DNA of 64,000 nt from Archangium sp. GTDB taxonomy: Bacteria; Myxococcota; Myxococcia; Myxococcales; Myxococcaceae. The notes under the pieces are model-generated. The model did no database searches and had not been told where the DNA came from. It saw nothing but the letters and a program-made list of their open reading frames with translations. The stretch covers positions 124,001 through 188,000 of the forward strand of contig JAUXRX010000056.1 in the NCBI GenBank assembly GCA_030681645.1. Direction: 5' to 3'. Shown here in pieces: positions 59,710 through 64,000 of the stretch (the first letter of the stretch is position 1; every line of letters starts with the position of its first letter). The position numbers and the translations under genes are program-made.

Positions 59710-60258
59710 ATGCGAGCGCTCGTGGTGGTGGTGGTGTCGTCGTGGGTGGTGCTGTGCGGTTGTTCGAGCTCGAGGGTGCAGGTGCTGCCCTCGCTCACGC
59801 CGGTCGACGCGACTCGACCCTTCTTCGTCTACAAGGCCGTGAAGGGCACGGCCTGCGGGGACAACGCCATCGGCGGCGCGATGGACGATCTCTACCGCGT
59901 GGCAGGCGACGCCCACGGCTTCGTCTCCGCCACCATCGAGCAGCAGCTCTGCGGCGATCGCTGCGTCACCATCACCGCGCGCCCCATCACCTACGGCTGC
60001 ACCGCCGCCGAGCCGAAGAAGCTCGACGTGTACCCGATGCACGTCGTGCCCGGCCCCACCGAGTGCGCGGCCGCCGTCGACACCTGCACGCCCGACTGCA
60101 CCCGCTACGGCGCGGCGCTGGCCGGCGGCGAGTTCGAGACGAAGGCCTTCCGCGAGCGCTGCGTCACCCGCTGCCGCGCCGCCGACGCCGCGTTCATGAC
60201 CTGTGCGCGCGCTGCGACCGCAGCGGCAGACGTCCGCCGCTGCGACGCGCTGCCCTGA
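59710..60258 (+). CDS. Cys-rich lipoprotein
   Basis: 182 residues from ATG 59710. The signal peptide MRALVVVVVSSWVVLCGCSS ends in a lipobox. The mature part has about a dozen cysteines (GTACGDNAIGGAMDDLYRVA, QQLCGDRCVTITARPITYGC, DTCTPDCTRYG, RCVTRCRAAD), compatible with a disulphide-rich surface domain. It precedes the FAD oxidase gene by 46 bp; whether they are cotranscribed is unclear. No family is recognised. Confidence 0.65.
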   Translation: MRALVVVVVSSWVVLCGCSSSRVQVLPSLTPVDATRPFFVYKAVKGTACGDNAIGGAMDDLYRVAGDAHGFVSATIEQQLCGDRCVTITARPITYGCTAAEPKKLDVYPMHVVPGPTECAAAVDTCTPDCTRYGAALAGGEFETKAFRERCVTRCRAADAAFMTCARAATAAADVRRCDALP

Positions 60259-60304
60259 CGTTCACGCTTCACCCACCACCCACCACCACCAAAGGCAGGC
60301 ACCC

Positions 60305-61942
60305 GTGCCCGTTCCTCAATACGTCGCCCAGTTGAAGGTGATGCTGCAGAGCCCTTCAGCCGCCAACTCCGCCGCGCTGGTGAACATGTTGCGCGCCGAG
60401 CCCGACCTCGGCCGCCAGGCGCGCCCGCAGCTCACCGTCGACCCCGTGTTCGCGAACGCCTTCCGCGTGGCGCAGCCGGGCCTCGACTACGAGTACCACA
60501 ACGTCTCGATGCCCATGCCGCGGGCCATCAAGAGCCCGACCAATCTCGACACCTTGCTGCGCACCGTGCAGGACGGCGCCAACCAGTACCGCTCGCTCAA
60601 GGCGATGGGTGACGGCTGGGGCTTCGCCAACGCGGTGTTCACGCCCGACTGGCTGGTGCACTGCCTCGGCCTCGACGACGTGCTGCCGCTGGAAGACGAC
60701 ACGTTCCTCCCCACCGCGCCCGCGGCGAACACGCTGGTGCGCTTCCAGGCCGGCATCACCTTCGCGAAGCTGAGCGCGGCGCTGGCGACGACGGGCCGCG
60801 CGGTGCTGCAGCAGCCCGGCTTCCAGGACCTCACGTACCTGGGCTGCGCGTCGGTGGGCGGCCACGGCTCGGGCCTGTCCATCCAGGGCATCTCGTCGCA
60901 GATCGAAGCGGTGGAGTTGGTCACGCTCAACGACGGCAACCAGGTGAGGCTGGTGCGCATCGAGCGCAGCCCGGCGAGCGGCGCGCTCAGCGACACGGCG
61001 AAGTGGCGCGCGCGCTACCCGGCGCCGACGTTCGACATCGTGCAGGACGACGGCCTGTTCCACGCGGTGCGCTGCGGGCAGGGGAACCTGGGCATCGTCT
61101 ACGCCGTGACGGTACGCACGCAGCCGGCCTTCTTCCTCGAGGAGACCCGCACCATGAGCAGCTGGGCCGCCGCGTGGCCCAACGTGCAGCAGCTGCTGGT
61201 CGACCCGGCCATCCACAGCGTGCACGTGTGGATCAACCCGTACCTGAACGCGGGCAAGACCGACCCGACGGTGCTGATCACGAAGCTGGCGAGGACGACC
61301 GCCACGCAGCGCTCGGGGATGCGCGGCATCGGCATCCTGCTCGGTGGGATGAACCCCATCACCGAGCTCATCCGCCTCTACATCTCGCTCAACCCCGCGG
61401 CGGTGCCCTTCCTCATGGACGACGCGCTCAAGAGCTGTGTCGCCTCGAACGTGGTGATGCCGTCGACCGAGGCGCTCGACTTCGGGGCGCCCAACACGGT
61501 GCCGGTGCACGCTTCGAGCCTCGGCTTCGACGCGTCGACCGCCGACACCACCTTCAAGGCGCTCATCACGCAGCTCAACGCGTGGACGCAGCAGAACCAG
61601 TGGATCAGCTCGCCCATCGGCATGCGCTGGGTGAAGGGCTCGCAGGACTACCTCTCGCCGCAGTTCGGGCGCGACACCATCATGCTCGAGGTGCCGATCA
61701 TGAAGGGCACGCCGAACGCGACGCAGACGCTCGATCGCTACGCCACGTACATGATGGACACCTGGGGCGGGCGGCCGCACTGGGGCCAGCAGAACCCCAT
61801 CAACCGGCAGCGCTTCGAGGCGGTGTACGGCGCGGCGGTGCCGAAGTTCGTCTCGGCGTATCGCGCGCTCAACCCGAACGGCTTCTTCGATGGCCCGCTG
61901 GTACGGCAGCTCGGCCTGCGGGACATCGCGAATGGCAACTGA
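60305..61942 (+). CDS. FAD-linked oxidase (VAO/GLDO-like family)
   Basis: 545 residues from GTG 60305, with AAAGG upstream. Two-part FAD-binding domain: YRSLKAMGDGWGFANAVFTP and VRFQAGITFAKLSAALATTG, then LTYLGCASVGGHGSGLSIQG; the substrate domain follows with CGQGNLGIVYAVTVRT. The C-terminal part (WVKGSQDYLSPQFGRDTIML, GGRPHWGQQNPINRQRF) resembles aldonolactone and sugar oxidases. The substrate is unknown. No signal peptide is seen. It overlaps the DUF2378 gene by 11 bp. Confidence 0.82.
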   Translation: MPVPQYVAQLKVMLQSPSAANSAALVNMLRAEPDLGRQARPQLTVDPVFANAFRVAQPGLDYEYHNVSMPMPRAIKSPTNLDTLLRTVQDGANQYRSLKAMGDGWGFANAVFTPDWLVHCLGLDDVLPLEDDTFLPTAPAANTLVRFQAGITFAKLSAALATTGRAVLQQPGFQDLTYLGCASVGGHGSGLSIQGISSQIEAVELVTLNDGNQVRLVRIERSPASGALSDTAKWRARYPAPTFDIVQDDGLFHAVRCGQGNLGIVYAVTVRTQPAFFLEETRTMSSWAAAWPNVQQLLVDPAIHSVHVWINPYLNAGKTDPTVLITKLARTTATQRSGMRGIGILLGGMNPITELIRLYISLNPAAVPFLMDDALKSCVASNVVMPSTEALDFGAPNTVPVHASSLGFDASTADTTFKALITQLNAWTQQNQWISSPIGMRWVKGSQDYLSPQFGRDTIMLEVPIMKGTPNATQTLDRYATYMMDTWGGRPHWGQQNPINRQRFEAVYGAAVPKFVSAYRALNPNGFFDGPLVRQLGLRDIANGN

Positions 61943-62474
61943 GAAGGAGCGGGTCGTGTTTCCCTCGTTGATCGAGGGCTACATGAAGGGCCTCGGGCCG
62001 CGCTTCACCGACGAGACGCGGCGCAAGCTGAAGGCCGCAGGGCTGGACGTGGCGAAGATGCCGCCGGCAATCCCGGTGGCCGAGATGACCCCCTTCATGG
62101 AAATCATCGCCAGCACCGCCTGGCCCGACGCGCCGAAGACCGAGCAGCTCCGCCAGCTGGGGTTGTGCGCGATTCGGGGCTGGCAGAGCACGCTGCTCGG
62201 CTCGGCAGCGACGGCGATGATTCGGCTCATCGGGCCGCACCGCGCGCTCACCCGGCTCGACCGCGCCTTCTCCACCACCAACAACTTCAACCGCGCGAAG
62301 ACCGAGCTGCTCGGCGCAAAGGAAGCGCTGGTCACCATCAACGACGTGCAGCAGATGCCCACCTACTGGCAGGGCATCTTCGAAGCGGCGCTCGAGCTGC
62401 TCGCGCTCGAGGGCACGGTGGCGATCGATCACCAGACGCCGCCCGAGGCGACCTTCCGGCTCACCTGGAAGTAG
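61932..62474 (+). CDS. DUF2378 (TIGR02265) Myxococcota-specific protein
   Basis: 180 residues from ATG 61932. The hallmark pattern VVFPSLIEGYMKGLG, followed by MIRLIGPHRALTRLDRAFST, NNFNRAKTELLGAKEALVTI and WQGIFEAALELLALEGTVAI, matches the DUF2378/TIGR02265 family, expanded in Cystobacterineae and almost absent elsewhere. Its role is unknown. It begins inside the last codons of the FAD oxidase gene, so it is probably translated with it. Confidence 0.85.
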   Translation: MATEKERVVFPSLIEGYMKGLGPRFTDETRRKLKAAGLDVAKMPPAIPVAEMTPFMEIIASTAWPDAPKTEQLRQLGLCAIRGWQSTLLGSAATAMIRLIGPHRALTRLDRAFSTTNNFNRAKTELLGAKEALVTINDVQQMPTYWQGIFEAALELLALEGTVAIDHQTPPEATFRLTWK

Positions 62475-62589
62475 TCGAGTGGTGCTGCCCGCGGGTGAAG
62501 AGCCAGGATGAGCCGATGAAGACGAGCGTGGTGATCACCCAGAAGGCCACCAGCCAACCGAGCTCTCGCGTGTGATGGAACCAGTCCAT
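62461..62589 (-). CDS. 42-residue single-helix membrane protein
   Basis: It starts at ATG 62589 with GGAGGTG 6 nt upstream, a near-ideal ribosome site. The peptide MDWFHHTRELGWLVAFWVIT continues into a hydrophobic helix (TLVFIGSSWLF) and a basic tail. It overlaps the convergent DUF2378 gene by 14 bp. Its size and tail fit a small membrane regulatory protein. The strong ribosome site is the main reason for calling it. The function is unknown. Confidence 0.6.
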   Translation of the reverse strand: MDWFHHTRELGWLVAFWVITTLVFIGSSWLFTRGQHHSTTSR

Positions 62590-62626
62590 GACGCACCTCC
62601 AGTCAGGGCGCCTGTAACCACGCGGG

Positions 62627-64000
62627 TCAGTGATTGCGCTGCAGGGAATGGGGACGGACCTTCGACGGGTTCCGCCAGTCGGCGAGGCGGCTGAGCAACG
62701 CGTCGTCTGCGTCACGGCGCGCGCGCTCGAGGAACCGGTCCCACACGTCTTCGCGCAGGTAGACCACCTCGGCGCTGAGCCGGACCGGTTGGGGCTCGAG
62801 GCCCGCGGCGAGCTCTGCCCACTCGCCGTCGGTGATGTTCCAGGCGAGGCGCCAGGTGGTGGTGTGATCGATCTCCGGCTCGGGGCGCCACGCGAGCGAC
62901 TCGTGGCCGGTCTCGTGGTCGTAGAGGAAGTTGAAGCCCTGGGGCGCGATCAGCAGCGCCGGCATCGGCCGGGGGATGCGGGCGATCAACGCGCGCCACT
63001 GCGCGTAGGGGGGTGTCACCTGCGGGTCGAAGCCGGTCCGCGCGAACAGGACTGCGAAGACGAGCACCAACTGTCTCCCCCCGGGGCGAAGCCGGTCCAG
63101 CGGAACGCCGGGCGAGCGCGGCTGGAGCGCAGCGAAAGATGCGCCGAGGCGAAGCGACCCGGGAAGCGGGGGAGAGGCCAAACCGAGAACGAAGAGTGGC
63201 AAGGCGAACACCGGCGCCATCAGCGCCAACCGGTACCCGACATCGAGTGAGTCGGTCCGCCACAGCGGAAAGAGACAGACCGTCAACGGCACCAGCAGCG
63301 CGCCGAGCTCGACTCTCCGTTCCCGTCGCCCGAAGAACGACCAGCACCCGAACGCCAGGGCCGGCCACGCGAGCAGCAGCTCGATCCGCTGGGGCCAGCT
63401 CGTCTCGCGCAGCGCGAAGTACGGCAGCGGCGGAGGCAGCCCGGGAGAGAACGTGAGCTGCGTCTGCACCCGCTCGAGATCCGCGGGATGAAGCAGGTTG
63501 GGCAGCGCCGCGCTGAGCGCGACGAAGACGAGCGCCAGCCCGGCCGCCGCGCCCAGCACGCGACGATCGCTCAGCGTCGAGGCGAGCATGCCGATCACCG
63601 CGCCGAGCCCGGCAGCGATGAGCAGCGCCGCTCCGAGCCGGTGCGCGACGGCGGCCAGCAACACGCCCAGCGCGAGCACGACGAAGTGCTGACCGCGCCG
63701 CCACGCCAGCACCAGCAGCAGCGGCGCCACCACGCCCAGGTTCTTCGCGAAGTCGCCGGCGAGGTGCGTGAGCGTGGGAGACGCCGCGGCCCAAAGCGCG
63801 AGCAACCACCCGCCGTGTTCCAGGGCGAGGCTTCGACCCAGCCGCCAGGCTGCCGGCACCACCAGCGCCGAGAGCAGGCACGCGCCGACCTTCACTGCGA
63901 CGACGGCCGAGGGAATCACGACGTGCAGCGCGGCGAGGAAGTACGTCACCCAGCTCGCGTCGGGCCAGTGCAGGCGGCCTTCGCTCACGAGGCGCTCGAC
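62627..64000 (-). CDS. Polytopic membrane protein, glycosyltransferase-39-like (N-terminus outside window)
   Basis: About 457 residues are inside the window. The frame is open to the edge (RLVSEGRLHWPDASWVTYFL), so the N-terminal helices are missing. About nine hydrophobic segments are followed by a soluble C-terminal part of about 130 residues (IARIPRPMPALLIAPQGFNF, DVWDRFLERARRDADDALLS). The HxxPDASW pattern and helix layout resemble ArnT/PMT-type glycosyltransferases and other GT-C proteins, whose catalytic Asp loop lies in the missing N-terminus, so the call cannot be confirmed here. Confidence 0.55.
   Translation of the reverse strand, partial: VERLVSEGRLHWPDASWVTYFLAALHVVIPSAVVAVKVGACLLSALVVPAAWRLGRSLALEHGGWLLALWAAASPTLTHLAGDFAKNLGVVAPLLLVLAWRRGQHFVVLALGVLLAAVAHRLGAALLIAAGLGAVIGMLASTLSDRRVLGAAAGLALVFVALSAALPNLLHPADLERVQTQLTFSPGLPPPLPYFALRETSWPQRIELLLAWPALAFGCWSFFGRRERRVELGALLVPLTVCLFPLWRTDSLDVGYRLALMAPVFALPLFVLGLASPPLPGSLRLGASFAALQPRSPGVPLDRLRPGGRQLVLVFAVLFARTGFDPQVTPPYAQWRALIARIPRPMPALLIAPQGFNFLYDHETGHESLAWRPEPEIDHTTTWRLAWNITDGEWAELAAGLEPQPVRLSAEVVYLREDVWDRFLERARRDADDALLSRLADWRNPSKVRPHSLQRNH

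Overview
The window is about 64 kb of high-GC DNA, packed with genes that mostly overlap or abut. It looks like a chromosome of a fruiting-type myxobacterium (Myxococcota, probably suborder Cystobacterineae). The markers are a DUF2378/TIGR02265 protein (61.9 kb), a MYXO-CTERM sorting tail on a secreted peptidase (8.6 kb), TIGR02996 repeat-companion proteins (0-0.6 and 9.6-12.4 kb), paired DUF1592/DUF1552 proteins (55.5-58.6 kb) and many PAS kinases. I see no rRNA, tRNA, CRISPR array, phage or insertion sequence.

Layout. 0-9.3 kb: a WGR protein cut by the window edge, a 5'-3' exonuclease, a TPR protein, mreB overlapped by an acyltransferase gene, a frameshifted membrane-protein gene, three small exported proteins, a VanY-type peptidase with Cys-rich repeats, and a cysteine-less glutaredoxin-like protein. 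9.3-18.6 kb: a long TIGR02996 protein, a lipoprotein, a thermonuclease, a cold-shock protein, a zinc-ribbon protein, a ThrE-type exporter and an EVE protein. 18.6-27.1 kb (minus strand): a seven-gene chemotaxis operon in the order globin-PAS-PAS chemoreceptor, MFS transporter, cheB, cheA, cheW, cheY, cheR, with nearly every junction overlapping. 27.3-38.6 kb: kinases and regulators (two tandem HisKA_2 kinases, a REC-PAS protein, two hybrid kinases, a PAS-LuxR regulator, a CheX-like phosphatase and a REC-REC-STAS-like protein). 38.5-41.2 kb: an overlapping operon of truncated globin, CDGSH Fe-S protein, VOC protein and a second copy of the MFS transporter. 41.2-45.3 kb: a four-gene operon holding an ABC-ATPase fused to a tyrosine-type phosphatase, a DUF4388 protein and a roadblock-like protein. 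45.5-51.1 kb: a MOSC-reductase fusion, a second PAS-LuxR regulator coupled to an unknown protein, and a long coiled-coil protein. 51.2-64 kb: envelope and secreted proteins (PAP2-like, DUF3943, phosphoesterase, DUF1592/DUF1552, lipoproteins), an FAD oxidase, the DUF2378 protein, a 42-residue membrane protein and a partial polytopic membrane protein.

How the genes may work together. The 18.5-49.2 kb stretch reads as one signalling island with a gas/redox theme. A perfect FNR-type box lies just upstream of the globin chemoreceptor. Both MFS paralogues sit in operons with a globin protein. Two PAS-LuxR regulators of equal length have almost identical DNA-binding domains and a conserved Cys triad. 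Four intergenic regions carry the same directional element, GGACA-N6/7-TGTCC followed by a GG(C/A)CA block, each pointing into a kinase gene or one of the two LuxR genes. I infer that the LuxR twins bind this element and regulate themselves and the kinases. That element and the ABC-phosphatase operon are the best candidates for something undescribed.

Intergenic regions. No gene-free stretch exceeds about 300 bases. The longest (2602-2848, 8641-8890, 27058-27279, 36716-36949, 45259-45510) hold the sites listed in the features, or nothing I recognise (2602-2848).
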